In this document: in pieces, positions 43,627 to 52,419 of the stretch | Numbering within the stretch: the stretch's first letter is position 1 | How the letters are laid out: each line of letters starts with the position of its first letter | DNA from: Proteobacteria bacterium DTSAM18 | GTDB taxonomy: Bacteria; Myxococcota_A; UBA796; GCA-2862545 | Direction: 5' to 3' | DNA: 64,000 bases | Assembly (NCBI GenBank): GCA_028767165.1 | Contig: JARACJ010000002.1 | Location: 124,001 to 188,000 of the forward strand | Program-made: the position numbers and the translations under genes | The notes under the pieces: generated by a model | Database searches by the model: none | Told to the model about the DNA's origin: nothing | Seen by the model: only the letters and a program-made list of their open reading frames with translations

Positions 43627-44154
43627 CTACCCGACGAGCTCCTCGGCCCCGAACGCCGCCACCCGCTCCTCGTGGCGCATCATCCGCGCGAGACCCTTGA
43701 GTTCACCGGACTTCTCGTTGCGGCGGATGCGGGCCGCCAGACCCAGGATGACGCGCCCGAGATCCTCCTCGGTGGCCCCCGAGCCATCGTGATCGTCCAT
43801 CAACACCAGATCGATGAGCCCGGAGTGGGCGACCCCGACGGGCGCACCGCCGTGCACGCACAGGTGCACACGGGCCCTGCGGCGGCTGCGGTGGACCAGC
43901 GTGAGCACGCTCGCACCCCGCGTGACCTCGCCGAGATCGGCCAGGTACCAGCCCAGCCCGAGGGCCGAGCCCTTGTGCAGCGGCGCGAGCAGCCACCACG
44001 GAGCGGGGCCCCTGAAGAGGGTCTGCAGCAGCGGGGTATCGAGCACGCGCTCGCCGAGAGCGGCCTCGGCCACCTCGACGGCCGCCGCCGGACCGGCAGC
44101 AGCGGTGGCGGTGCCGACCGCGAGCTTCTTCAGAAAGGTACGTCGGGACTCCAT
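43627..44154 (-). CDS. Tat-signal exported protein, unknown
   Basis: 175 residues from the ATG at 44154 with GGAGG six bases upstream. The N terminus ESRRTFLKKLAVGTATAAAGPAAA is a twin-arginine signal, so the protein is probably folded or cofactor-loaded before export. The mature part has PWWLLAPLHKGSALGLGWYLADLGEV, VHLCVHGG, IDLVLMDDHDGSG and a basic helix (RMMRHEERVAAF). No family was recognised. It lies 164 bases upstream of hxsD on the same strand, so it may lead the HXS-like transcript. Confidence 0.65.
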   Translation of the reverse strand: MESRRTFLKKLAVGTATAAAGPAAAVEVAEAALGERVLDTPLLQTLFRGPAPWWLLAPLHKGSALGLGWYLADLGEVTRGASVLTLVHRSRRRARVHLCVHGGAPVGVAHSGLIDLVLMDDHDGSGATEEDLGRVILGLAARIRRNEKSGELKGLARMMRHEERVAAFGAEELVG

Positions 44155-44240
44155 GGCGTCCTCCACAGGGTGTCAGCCTACTGCAACGCGGACCCATTGG
44201 AAAGCATCCGCGTCACATCCGGTACCGACGGACTGCCGGG

Positions 44241-44269
44241 TTCATCCTACACCTTCGCTGTGCTACCTT
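44241..44269 (+). promoter_or_regulatory. Putative promoter of the first MopE-motif lipoprotein
   Basis: TTCATC, 17 bases, TACCTT, ending 23 bases before the ATG at 44293. Confidence 0.4.
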
Positions 44270-44292
44270 CGGCGGACCTGCGAGGAGACCCC

Positions 44293-45321
44293 ATGCGCGC
44301 ACCCGCTTCGTTCCTTGTCCTGCTGGCGCTGACCGCCTGTACCGAACCCGGCCCCACCGTCACCGACGAAGACGGCGACGGCTTCGCCCTCGGCGACGAC
44401 GACTGCGACGACGCCGATCCCCTCACCCACGTCGGCGCCCCCGAGGACTGCACCGAGGTCGACCGCAACTGCGACGGCGACCCCCTCGGCGGCGTCTGGT
44501 GGGCCCGCGAGGATGTCGCCGACACCCCCGAGCAACCCGCCGGCGAGGCCCCCAACCTCGTGCGCTGGTTCGATCACGAGGGCCGGCCCCTGATGGACGA
44601 GCACGACCGCAACGGCAACGGCCTGCTGGAGAACGCCACCTGGTACGTCCACCAGCCCGAAGAGATGCGCACCACCCTGTTCAACTTCCGCTTCGAGGAG
44701 GAGGCCCCCCGCCTCAAGTGGGTCCAGCTCCACCAGCTCGACGAGCAGGGCAACGAGGTGTTCCGCTACCGCGGCGAGGGCGACACCAACATCCGCAACA
44801 CGTGGCGCTACGACGACCTCGATCGGCCGATCTACCAGCGCATCGTCAGCAGCGAGGTCGAGGGCGCGTTCACCCAGTCCCACACCACCTACGACGACGG
44901 CGCCGGCAGCTCCACCACCGACACCACCATCGTCCGCCTCGGTGCCCCCAACGTGGAGCTGGAGCGGCAGACCATCCACGATGCCGCGTGGCGCTCCCTC
45001 AGCCACAGGGATCGGGTGGCCGGCACCGGCGCCTGGAGTCGCATCGAGGAGATGGTGTGGAACGAGCACGGGGAGATGACCCGCCACCTCATCGACGTCG
45101 ACGGCGACGACTCACCCGACGAGCGGCACCGGTGGAGCTACGACGACGACGGTCGTCTGCTCGAGGCCCGGCACGACATGGATGGCGACGAGGTCTTCGA
45201 AGAGGTGGTCACCTCCACCTGGGTGTGCCGCGAGGTCCCGGACGACTACTTCGAGCCCCCCGTCGAGCTCACCCCCCCCGATGTCGACCCCACGGGCGGC
45301 GCCTCCGACACCGCCCTGTAG
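44293..45321 (+). CDS. Lipoprotein with MopE-type Asp/Cys motif and YD-like repeats
   Basis: 342 residues, GAGGAG before the ATG. The signal MRAPASFLVLLALTAC lipidates Cys16. Just after it, residues ~23-62 read DEDGDGFALGDDDCDDADP, then EDCTEVDRNCDGDP. This is the putative metal-binding motif common in myxobacterial surface proteins and related to the copper-binding MopE repeat. The rest has RHS/YD-like strands (WRYDDLDRPIYQRI, WNEHGEMTRHLIDVD, WSYDDDGRLLEARHDMDGD). It is paralogous to the next gene. Both lie between the two radical SAM operons; whether they belong to them is unknown. Confidence 0.72.
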   Translation: MRAPASFLVLLALTACTEPGPTVTDEDGDGFALGDDDCDDADPLTHVGAPEDCTEVDRNCDGDPLGGVWWAREDVADTPEQPAGEAPNLVRWFDHEGRPLMDEHDRNGNGLLENATWYVHQPEEMRTTLFNFRFEEEAPRLKWVQLHQLDEQGNEVFRYRGEGDTNIRNTWRYDDLDRPIYQRIVSSEVEGAFTQSHTTYDDGAGSSTTDTTIVRLGAPNVELERQTIHDAAWRSLSHRDRVAGTGAWSRIEEMVWNEHGEMTRHLIDVDGDDSPDERHRWSYDDDGRLLEARHDMDGDEVFEEVVTSTWVCREVPDDYFEPPVELTPPDVDPTGGASDTAL

Positions 45322-45451
45322 CCGTACGCCCCCGCGGCCGGCCTCGGCAACCACCGTCAGACCGCCGGTTCCGCAGGACCACCGCCCAGGTTTCGACACG
45401 CGGTTGACGATCGTGGAGATCCTGTGGACCAGTTGGGTCACCGGAGGCTCC

Positions 45452-46462
45452 GTGAAGAACCTGCTGCCATTCGTCCTGCTCGCTGCTTGTGGCCCTCAGG
45501 AAGAACCCCTGCACACCGCCGAGACAGGCATCGACTCCACCCCCCAGCCGCTCGACACCGGCTACCCGGTGGACTTCGATCGCGATGGATACCCCCAGCG
45601 GGTGGACTGCGACGACAACAACCCGCTCGTCCATCCGGACATGGATGAGGACTGCACGGACATCGACCGCGACTGCGACGGCGATCCCACCAACGGTCAG
45701 TACTTCCGCCTTCAGGGCCTGCGCACGGCCCCCGGCGACGAGTCGCCCTCCACCCAGGTCGACGCCTGGCACGACACCGAGATGCGCCTGCTCCGCCAGA
45801 TCGGCTGGGCCGATCTCGGCCTCACCGAGCAGACCCGCAGCGAGTATGCCTACGCCATCAGCGGCGCCGACCACCGGATCACCACGACGGTCACCATCGA
45901 CGGCACCGCCGAGACCACCGTCTCCCGCTACTTCCACAGCGCCACCGGCACGCTGGAGCAGGTCCTGAACGACCACAACGGCGATCAGGAGGACGACGAC
46001 TGGTGGGACTACGAGCTCGACGCGAACGACCGTCCCCTCACCGGCACGTTCTACGAGGGCAGCTACGACAACCCGGTGATCACCATCACCTACACCTACC
46101 CGTCCGAGAACAAGGTCCGTGAGCTGTGGACCTGGTCCGAGTCCAGCCACCAGGTGCTGCACGACAAGGAGATCAACGGCTCCGGCCAGGTGATCTCCCT
46201 GCGCACCGACTCGGGCAACGACGGCACCTGGGAGACGGCCACGCTGAACGCCTACAACACCGAAGGCCAGCTGACCCAGTCCATCGTCGACGTGGGCATC
46301 GATGCCACCATCGAGACCACCATCATGCACGCCTACGACGACGACGGCGTGCTCCTGCAGTCCACCACCACCACAGACGGCGCCACCACCACCGTCGACT
46401 ACGTCCTCAGCTGCGAAGTGGTCGAGGACATGCACGACGTGGTGATGAGCAGCCCGCTGTAG
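45452..46462 (+). CDS. Second MopE-motif/YD-like lipoprotein
   Basis: 336 residues from a GTG at 45452 with GGAGG five bases upstream. Lipoprotein signal MKNLLPFVLLAAC. Residues ~47-80 contain DFDRDGYPQRVDCDDNNP and EDCTDIDRDCDGDP, the same Asp/Cys motif as its neighbour. The remainder has YD-like strands (WDYELDANDRPLTGTFYEG, LNAYNTEGQLTQSIVD, MHAYDDDGVLLQSTTT) and a late single Cys. Its stop is three bases from that of the convergent radical SAM gene. Function unknown; a metal-binding surface role is inferred from the motif. Confidence 0.72.
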   Translation: MKNLLPFVLLAACGPQEEPLHTAETGIDSTPQPLDTGYPVDFDRDGYPQRVDCDDNNPLVHPDMDEDCTDIDRDCDGDPTNGQYFRLQGLRTAPGDESPSTQVDAWHDTEMRLLRQIGWADLGLTEQTRSEYAYAISGADHRITTTVTIDGTAETTVSRYFHSATGTLEQVLNDHNGDQEDDDWWDYELDANDRPLTGTFYEGSYDNPVITITYTYPSENKVRELWTWSESSHQVLHDKEINGSGQVISLRTDSGNDGTWETATLNAYNTEGQLTQSIVDVGIDATIETTIMHAYDDDGVLLQSTTTTDGATTTVDYVLSCEVVEDMHDVVMSSPL

Positions 46463-46465
46463 GGC

Positions 46466-47503
46466 TCAGAACGGCTTCGCCAGCTGCGCCGCCCGGGCCT
46501 CCTCGCTCGGCTGCTCCGTCTTGCTGCGATGGCCCCTGCGGGCCTCGAGCTTGTCGAGCAGGCGCTGGCTCGGCTCCCGCCTCAGCACCTGGCGGATGAC
46601 CGGCACCGGATCCTCGAACACCGGGCTCAGCTCGCGCTCGTCGAAGCTCTTCGCCATCGAGTAGATCCCGGCGCAGATGCCGTCGAAACGGCAGGCGTTG
46701 CACGCGTCGGCCTTGCCGTGCAGGAACTCCTTCTGGTGCACGAAGCCCTTGCGATCGAGGAATTGGATGCAGCGCTCCTCCTCCTTGATGATCTTGCGGG
46801 CCTCCGTGGACGCCCAGGCGAACCGCCGCATGTAGCACAGGGGCACCCGCTCGGCGCGAAAGGTGCGACCGGTGGCGTGCAGGTACTCCATCGCGAGCTC
46901 GAGGCTCACCTGCCACTCGTAGTGACGGGCGATGGAGTCCGGGTTCTGCTCCGCCCGGTTGCCGTCCGGATCCATGTTGTTCCAGACGAAGTGGCGGATG
47001 AACGGGAACCGATCCGTCAGCCACATCACCGTCTCGTGCAGGTGATCGGCGTTGTAGGTGCAGATGACCGTGTTGATGTCGCAGGTGATGCCCATCTTCG
47101 GCACCAGCGCCAGCGTGCTCACCAGGGTCTCCCAGGCACGCGGGTAGGCGGTGATGAAGTCGTGCACCTCGGGCCGGTAGCTGTGCAGCGAGACGTGGAT
47201 GTGCGACAGCCCGGCCTCCACGCACTCGCGGAAGAAGTCCTCGTCGCACAGCAGCTGCCCGTTGGTGATCATCCGGCTGAACAGGCCTTTTTCGCGGGCG
47301 TAGCGCAGCGCCGGCAGCAGCAGGGGCGACATGGTGGGCTCGCCGCCGGTGAGGATCACGCCGTCGTACCCCATCTGCACCAGCTGATCGAGCTGCTGGT
47401 ACAGGGTCTGCAGGTCGAGATCGACGCCCGTCGGCGGGTTGGAGCAGAACCGGCAGTGCTGCAGGCAGTTGCGCGTGAGCTGGACGTACCCGAGGTTCGC
47501 CAT
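46466..47503 (-). CDS. Radical SAM protein with Twitch-like C terminus
   Basis: 345 residues, ATGA overlap with the larger radical SAM gene upstream. CLQHCRFC (Cys 13, 17, 20), VILTGGEPTMSP and IHVSLHSYRPEVHDF form the radical SAM core. The C-terminal CNACRFDGICAGIYSM is a C-x2-C-x5-C-x-G motif similar to that at the end of 38607-39617. Last gene of a three-gene operon of radical SAM-fold proteins. Substrate unknown; SPASM/Twitch enzymes usually act on peptides or proteins. Confidence 0.85.
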   Translation of the reverse strand: MANLGYVQLTRNCLQHCRFCSNPPTGVDLDLQTLYQQLDQLVQMGYDGVILTGGEPTMSPLLLPALRYAREKGLFSRMITNGQLLCDEDFFRECVEAGLSHIHVSLHSYRPEVHDFITAYPRAWETLVSTLALVPKMGITCDINTVICTYNADHLHETVMWLTDRFPFIRHFVWNNMDPDGNRAEQNPDSIARHYEWQVSLELAMEYLHATGRTFRAERVPLCYMRRFAWASTEARKIIKEEERCIQFLDRKGFVHQKEFLHGKADACNACRFDGICAGIYSMAKSFDERELSPVFEDPVPVIRQVLRREPSQRLLDKLEARRGHRSKTEQPSEEARAAQLAKPF

Positions 47504-49374
47504 CAGGCCTCCTCCTGCCAGCGGACCGTCCGCGGCTTGTGACGCTTGCGGCCCCGGCTGTCGGTGGCCAGCGACAGGGGATCCACCACCGGTCCACCGG
47601 GGCCCTCGAAGCCTGGAAGGCTCGCCGCGGCAGCCTGGGCGGGTCGGCCGTCGGCCACCCGGGGCAGCGGCTCGGGGTGAAGCGCCGTCACGTGGGCCAC
47701 CATGCGCTCGGCCTCGGAACCGTCCACCAGGGGCGTGAGCTGGCCGAGCCCCTGATCCCGCACGGCGTTCACGTGCAGACCCTCGCAGCGGCTGCGCAGC
47801 AGGCAGTCGTCGCAGCGGCTGGAGTGGCTGCGGTAGCCGTCGATCACATGCCAGCGGGTGAGCTGGCGGATGTCGGGCCGACCGGTGCGGGCATCGAACA
47901 CCCAGGCGGGGAGCTCGCGCACCCGCCGCACCGGGGTCATGCCCGGGATGAGGCAGGCTGGCAGGCCACCGACCCGCAGGCCGGCGGGCATGGCCTCGAA
48001 GAAGGCTCGCAGGTTGCGGATGTCGTTCTTCCGCGTGGCGGCGAGGTGCTCGAACGTGGGCTGGTGCAGGGTGAGGCGCTCTCCCCAGGCCTCCTGCAGC
48101 TCTCCCGCTCGGTCCCTCAGGGCCTGCTCGGTGGACCGGTTGAGCTCGATGACGACGTCGGCCGCGCCCTCGGGCCAGGACCCGGCCAGCGCCAGCACCT
48201 GGGCCTCGGTACGGGCCACCACCGTGGAGCCCTCGGGCACCCGCGGCGGAAACCGATCCCCCGCCACCGACAGCCGCAGGGCCTGCCCCTGCAGGTGGGC
48301 CGGAATCCCACGACCGGTCGGCAGCTCGACGGCGACCTGCCGCGCGCCGTAGGGCAGGGGATCCGGCGGATGGGCCTGGGGCGCATCGAGCCGCCACACG
48401 TCCACCCGCTCCTCGTTCTGGGCCGCCACAATCTCGTCCATGGTCTGGCAGAAGGACTCGATGAAGCAGTGCCGGCAGCGCTCCGGGTCGCGGCAGCTCA
48501 GGGGCGTGCCCTGATCGAGGTAGTTGCGGACGTGCACCCGCCGACCGTTGACCTCGTCGAGCATCTTGTGGGGATCCTGGATCAGATCCTCCATGCCCTC
48601 GAGGTAGGCCACGGGGAAGCGGTTGGTCCACACCACGAAGCGGGGGTGTCGGCCCAGGCGGAACACCTTGCGCAGTACGGGCAGGTGCTCCCGGGGGTTG
48701 TAGAACAGCAGGTCGCGGTAGGTGAACCCGGCGGCCTGGGGGATGACGTGGAGCAGATCGAACTCGGTGACCCCGAGCTTGATGGCCAGCTGCACGATGC
48801 GATCGAGCACCGCGACGTTCTGCTTGTTGATGACCACGTCGACGCTGCAGATCATCCGGGGATCCAGCACCGCGCGGCGGATGGCCTTCACGATGCGCGT
48901 GAAGCTGCCCTTGTGCTGGGTGAGCCTGTTGTGCAGCTCGGGGGTGTGCCCGTGCAGCGAGAAGGTGATCTCCTGCAGGCCGGCCTGCACGCACGCCTCG
49001 TAGAAGTCCTTGTCGGCGTACTTCCAGCCGTTGGTGACCGTCTGGATGCGTCCGTAGCCGATCTCCTTCGCGTAGCGGATGATCTCGACGTAGTCCTTGT
49101 GCAGGCTGGCCTCGCCGCCCGACAGGATGACCTTCCAGGCGTCGTGCTCCTCCCGACCCCGGCGCAGCTCGGCCTTGATCTGCTCGGTGGGCAGGAACAC
49201 GTCGCGGGGGGTGTCCGAGTCGAGGCAGAACACGCACTTGCTGTTGCAGGCGGTGACCAGCCGTACCCAGTGCTTGGAGACGTTGGCCACCTGCTCACGC
49301 CACAGCTCGTACGCCTCCTGGGAGGCTCCCTCGGGCTTGGCGAACGTGACCTGCGGAACCTCAGCGGACGACAC
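47503..49374 (-). CDS. Large radical SAM protein with two Cys-cluster motifs
   Basis: 623 residues from a GTG at 49374 that has GAGGAGG six bases upstream; the ATG at 49380 abuts that site, so is less likely. N-terminal radical SAM domain: CNSKCVFC (Cys 43, 47, 50), VILSGGEASLHKDY, ITFSLHGHTPELHN. Then CRDPERCRHCFIESFCQTMDEI, a first C-x2-C-x5-C motif, and a second domain of ~250 residues ending CDDCLLRSRCEGLHVNAVRDQG, a second copy of the motif. The double arrangement suggests two auxiliary clusters or a decayed second half. Substrate unknown; it lies in an operon with two other radical SAM-fold proteins. Confidence 0.82.
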   Translation of the reverse strand: MSSAEVPQVTFAKPEGASQEAYELWREQVANVSKHWVRLVTACNSKCVFCLDSDTPRDVFLPTEQIKAELRRGREEHDAWKVILSGGEASLHKDYVEIIRYAKEIGYGRIQTVTNGWKYADKDFYEACVQAGLQEITFSLHGHTPELHNRLTQHKGSFTRIVKAIRRAVLDPRMICSVDVVINKQNVAVLDRIVQLAIKLGVTEFDLLHVIPQAAGFTYRDLLFYNPREHLPVLRKVFRLGRHPRFVVWTNRFPVAYLEGMEDLIQDPHKMLDEVNGRRVHVRNYLDQGTPLSCRDPERCRHCFIESFCQTMDEIVAAQNEERVDVWRLDAPQAHPPDPLPYGARQVAVELPTGRGIPAHLQGQALRLSVAGDRFPPRVPEGSTVVARTEAQVLALAGSWPEGAADVVIELNRSTEQALRDRAGELQEAWGERLTLHQPTFEHLAATRKNDIRNLRAFFEAMPAGLRVGGLPACLIPGMTPVRRVRELPAWVFDARTGRPDIRQLTRWHVIDGYRSHSSRCDDCLLRSRCEGLHVNAVRDQGLGQLTPLVDGSEAERMVAHVTALHPEPLPRVADGRPAQAAAASLPGFEGPGGPVVDPLSLATDSRGRKRHKPRTVRWQEEA

Positions 49375-50938
49375 GGGCATCCTCCTCGCGCGCGGAGACG
49401 GGGGCCGCCGGCGCATGCGGCGGGGCATGGTGCATGTGCGCGCCCGGCAGCGTCTGTTCGAGCCGTTGCGTCAGCTCCGCCGAGAACGGCGAGCGGGCAG
49501 ACCACCCGAGCAGGATGCGGGGATGGCGTGCGTGCAGCTCGGCCAGGCCCGCCAGCGCGGCATCCAGGGCACCCGGCGTGCCCACGTGGGCGTCGTGGTG
49601 CGCCACATCGGGCCCCCACACCAGGGCGCGCACCTCGGCGAGCTTCTGCAGCCGCCGGAGCTGGCGGGAGGTGAACCCGGCCAGTGCCGCGCACTCCGTG
49701 ACGAGCACCACCCTGGGGATCGACAGGCGGGTGGTCTCCCGGATCAGATCCGCCGCCTCGGGATGGGCCAGGAGGTGCTCGCCCTCCACCCACAGCTCCT
49801 GCGGCCGTTCCTGGGCCAGCCGCACCAGCCTGCGCCGCACCTCACGGGTGGACTCATCCGGCGACCAGCCCGCACGGATGCGATCGGGCACCGGACCGGG
49901 CACCAGCGCCGACAGGGGATCGCCTCCCAGGGACGGCAGGGCCGCGCAGGCCCGCACGTAGCCGAGCCGGACCGGAGGGGTACGCCCCGCCCGTGGGGGC
50001 GGCTCGACCTCGCCGCCGGCCAGCGGTGTGTGGGTGACGCCGGGCCGCCGACGGCGATCGGAGGCGGTGTCGATCTCGTCGCGACCGAAGCGCCGCACGT
50101 AGTCCCGGCCGATGCCGGGGCATGCCTCGTGCAGGCTGCACCGATCGCACCCCGCATCCTGGGGAACCGGCCCGAACCGGGGGCCCGCGAAGGCCCAGGC
50201 ACCCTCCCTCGGCAGCAGCACCCGCTCGGAGGTGCCGAGGAACGCCGACGCGCGCCGGCTCGTGCAGGCCGGAATGCCGTGCAGGGTGATCGCGAGGCCC
50301 ACGCGCTCCGCGAAGGCCAGCGCCTCGTCGAGGTCCGGGCCCATCAGCCCCAGGCGGGGCATCACCGCCACCTGCTGGGAGGCGGCAGCGCCCCTGGCGG
50401 TGAGGCGCACCAGCCGCACCGCGCCCACCTCCCTGCGGCGGGCGAGCTGCACCCACTCCGCGAGGTGGGCCTGGGTGGGCCGGGTGACCGTGGCCTGCCA
50501 CTGCACCTCGATGCCCGCCTTGCGACAGCAGGCCGTGGCCATCAGGGCCGCCGCGAGGGCCTTGGACTGACCCGTGAGCCAGTCCTGGGCGTCTGGTCGG
50601 GCCGTGTGCACCCGCAAGCGCACGGCCGCCACACCCAGCGCGGCCAGACGGTGGGCCGTACGCTCACGGGCCAGGAGCCGACCGTCGGTGACCAGGCCGA
50701 GGGAGCCGACCCTGCCCTCCAGGGCCGCCAGGAGGGCGGGCAGATCGGGGCGCAGCGTGGGCTCCCCGCCATCGAGCCACAGCGTGCCCACGCCCTCGGG
50801 CACCGCCGCCACCAGCGCCGCCAGGGACGGATCGGGGAGCTCGTCGCGATCGTCGAGGCGGCTGTCGCCCCGCGTTCGTGCGGTGACGAACAGCACCGCA
50901 TCGTGCGCCTGTCCGACGGTGACCTTCACAGCAGCCAT
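49361..50938 (-). CDS. Radical SAM-like protein without the CxxxCxxC cluster motif
   Basis: 525 residues, ATG at 50938 preceded by GGAGAGG. TLWLDGGEPTLRPDLPALLAAL (~52-73) is a clear GGE motif, and the order of strands and helices fits a radical SAM barrel (LVTDGRLLARERTAHRLAALGVAAVRLRVHTA, where active enzymes carry the SLHS/SLDG strand). However, the expected CxxxCxxC position reads VTARTRGDSR, with no cysteine. A C-x2-C-x5-C-x-G motif (CDRCSLHEACPGIG) remains in the middle, and a second ~190-residue domain follows. It may be a catalytically dead partner, like regulatory pseudoenzymes, or use only the auxiliary cluster. It overlaps the next gene. Confidence 0.75.
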   Translation of the reverse strand: MAAVKVTVGQAHDAVLFVTARTRGDSRLDDRDELPDPSLAALVAAVPEGVGTLWLDGGEPTLRPDLPALLAALEGRVGSLGLVTDGRLLARERTAHRLAALGVAAVRLRVHTARPDAQDWLTGQSKALAAALMATACCRKAGIEVQWQATVTRPTQAHLAEWVQLARRREVGAVRLVRLTARGAAASQQVAVMPRLGLMGPDLDEALAFAERVGLAITLHGIPACTSRRASAFLGTSERVLLPREGAWAFAGPRFGPVPQDAGCDRCSLHEACPGIGRDYVRRFGRDEIDTASDRRRRPGVTHTPLAGGEVEPPPRAGRTPPVRLGYVRACAALPSLGGDPLSALVPGPVPDRIRAGWSPDESTREVRRRLVRLAQERPQELWVEGEHLLAHPEAADLIRETTRLSIPRVVLVTECAALAGFTSRQLRRLQKLAEVRALVWGPDVAHHDAHVGTPGALDAALAGLAELHARHPRILLGWSARSPFSAELTQRLEQTLPGAHMHHAPPHAPAAPVSAREEDARVVR

Positions 50939-50958
50939 GACCTCTCCGGTGGTCCACC

Positions 50959-50986
50959 AGAGTAGAGCAAACACGCCCAGGTTCAA
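50959..50986 (-). promoter_or_regulatory. Putative promoter of the three-gene radical SAM operon
   Basis: On the minus strand TTGAAC, 16 bases, TACTCT, ending about 20 bases before the ATG at 50938. Confidence 0.5.
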
Positions 50987-51108
50987 GGGACTTTGTGCAT
51001 CGACGAGGGTACCGATGCGTGACCGCCCCCGAAGCGGCCTGCATCATCCTGTCTCCTGGGAGGCCAGCGCCTCCCTGCGCTATCGTCCGCGAAGACCCCG
51101 GAGCGCCC

Positions 51109-52350
51109 ATGTCCACCATCCCCGCCGCCTTCTTCACCCTGCCCGGTCCGGGCGACACCATGGTGCAGCGCGTGCAGTCCAAGGTCCGCAACCTCGCCCT
51201 GCGCCACCTGCTCACCGCCGATCTGTCCGGCCTGTCCTCCGGGATCACCGAGGCAGTCCAGCAGGTGCGCATGGCGCTCGGCGCGGCGAAGGCGCCCCAG
51301 GCCGCGCTGGCCCTGATGCGCAACCCCGACATCCTCGTGCCGCTGCTGGTCGATCGCGCCGGCGTCGGTGGTGCACCGGGCCGCGCCCTCTCCGGCGCGC
51401 TCCCGCACCTGCTGGCGGCGATGGCCCACGAGCCCGCACTCACCGCGGCCGGCCACACCATCCTGTGCCCCACGCCCCTCGACGCACTCCTCGACGGACA
51501 CACCGGCCGGACCCACGCCTTCGACCCGCCGGTCACCTCCCTGGCGCTCACGGGCCCCATCCTGCAGGTCCGCCAGGCCGGTCGAAGCCCCGTCTCCTTC
51601 CCGGACACCCCCTCCGAGCAGGCCACCTTCCCGCTGCACGAGGGCCTGCCGGAGCTGCGGCTGTCCCTCGTCGACACGAACCCCCTCGCGGATGTCGAGG
51701 CCCACCCCGACAAGTCCGGCAACGCGCTGTCCCTGGGCGACAAGCCGCTCGAGCAGTGGCAGCAGGCCCTGCACGAGGCCCTCGAGCTCATCCGGGTGGC
51801 CCTGCCCGACTGGTTCGAGGAGCTGAACCACAGCCTGCAGCGCATCATCCCCGTCGGCTACCTGCCCGAGCGCCACCTGTCGGCCAGCTACCGCGAGGCA
51901 CCGGGCATCGCCTACCTCAGCCTGTGCGACCAGCCGCTCACCATGGCCGAGGCCCTGATCCACGAGACCCAGCACACCAAGTTCAACCTGCTGTCCTGGA
52001 TCGATCCCGTGCTGCCCAACGGCATGACCTGCTGGACACAGTCGCCCGTCCGCCCCGATCTGCGCCCCCTGTGGGGTGTGGCCCTCGCGGTGCACGCCTT
52101 CGTGCCTGTCGCCGCCCTGCACGCCCGGCTGGCCGAGCTCGATCACCCCATCGCCGGCACGGACTTCTTCCGCCGTCGTCGCCAGCACGTGCTCCAGGGC
52201 AACCAGACGGGCATCGACATCCTGGCGGACCACGCGGAGTGGAGCCGCCCCGGCAGCAAGCTGTGGACACAGATGAGGGCCCTGCACGACGACCTGACCG
52301 CACGCACCGAGGTCGCCGCGCCCCGGGAGCTGGTGCTCCCAGAGTCCTGA
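51109..52350 (+). CDS. HExxH-motif putative peptide-modification protein
   Basis: 413 residues. The motif LIHETQHTKFNLL (H285, E286, H289) is the zinc-protease-like HExxH in the setting typical of the mod_HExxH family. That family is found beside radical SAM/SPASM maturases such as FxsB in predicted peptide-modification systems. Upstream context WFEELNHSLQRIIPVGYLPERH and AYLSL also fits. Zinc-dependent peptide cleavage or modification is presumed but unproven. It is divergent from the three-gene radical SAM operon and ends at a strong terminator. TATCGT at 51081-51086 may be the -10. No obvious short precursor is adjacent. Confidence 0.78.
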   Translation: MSTIPAAFFTLPGPGDTMVQRVQSKVRNLALRHLLTADLSGLSSGITEAVQQVRMALGAAKAPQAALALMRNPDILVPLLVDRAGVGGAPGRALSGALPHLLAAMAHEPALTAAGHTILCPTPLDALLDGHTGRTHAFDPPVTSLALTGPILQVRQAGRSPVSFPDTPSEQATFPLHEGLPELRLSLVDTNPLADVEAHPDKSGNALSLGDKPLEQWQQALHEALELIRVALPDWFEELNHSLQRIIPVGYLPERHLSASYREAPGIAYLSLCDQPLTMAEALIHETQHTKFNLLSWIDPVLPNGMTCWTQSPVRPDLRPLWGVALAVHAFVPVAALHARLAELDHPIAGTDFFRRRRQHVLQGNQTGIDILADHAEWSRPGSKLWTQMRALHDDLTARTEVAAPRELVLPES

Positions 52351-52365
52351 GCCCCCCGACGCACG

Positions 52366-52402
52366 AAGGGCCCGCGCACGCCTGGACGTGTCGCGGGCCC
52401 TT
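52366..52402. terminator. Bidirectional terminator between convergent genes
   Basis: An 11-bp perfect stem AAGGGCCCGCG/CGCGGGCCCTT extended by CACG/CGTG around CCTGGA. A/T runs on the two sides suit termination from both directions, between the HExxH gene and the convergent epimerase gene. Confidence 0.7.
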
Positions 52403-52419
52403 GCCGTGTGCGGTCGCCG

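Noticed and set aside
47539-49674. A 711-residue plus-strand ORF opposite the large radical SAM gene
   Set aside because: The minus strand holds CxxxCxxC and GGE motifs; this frame is low-complexity His/Gly/Val sequence.
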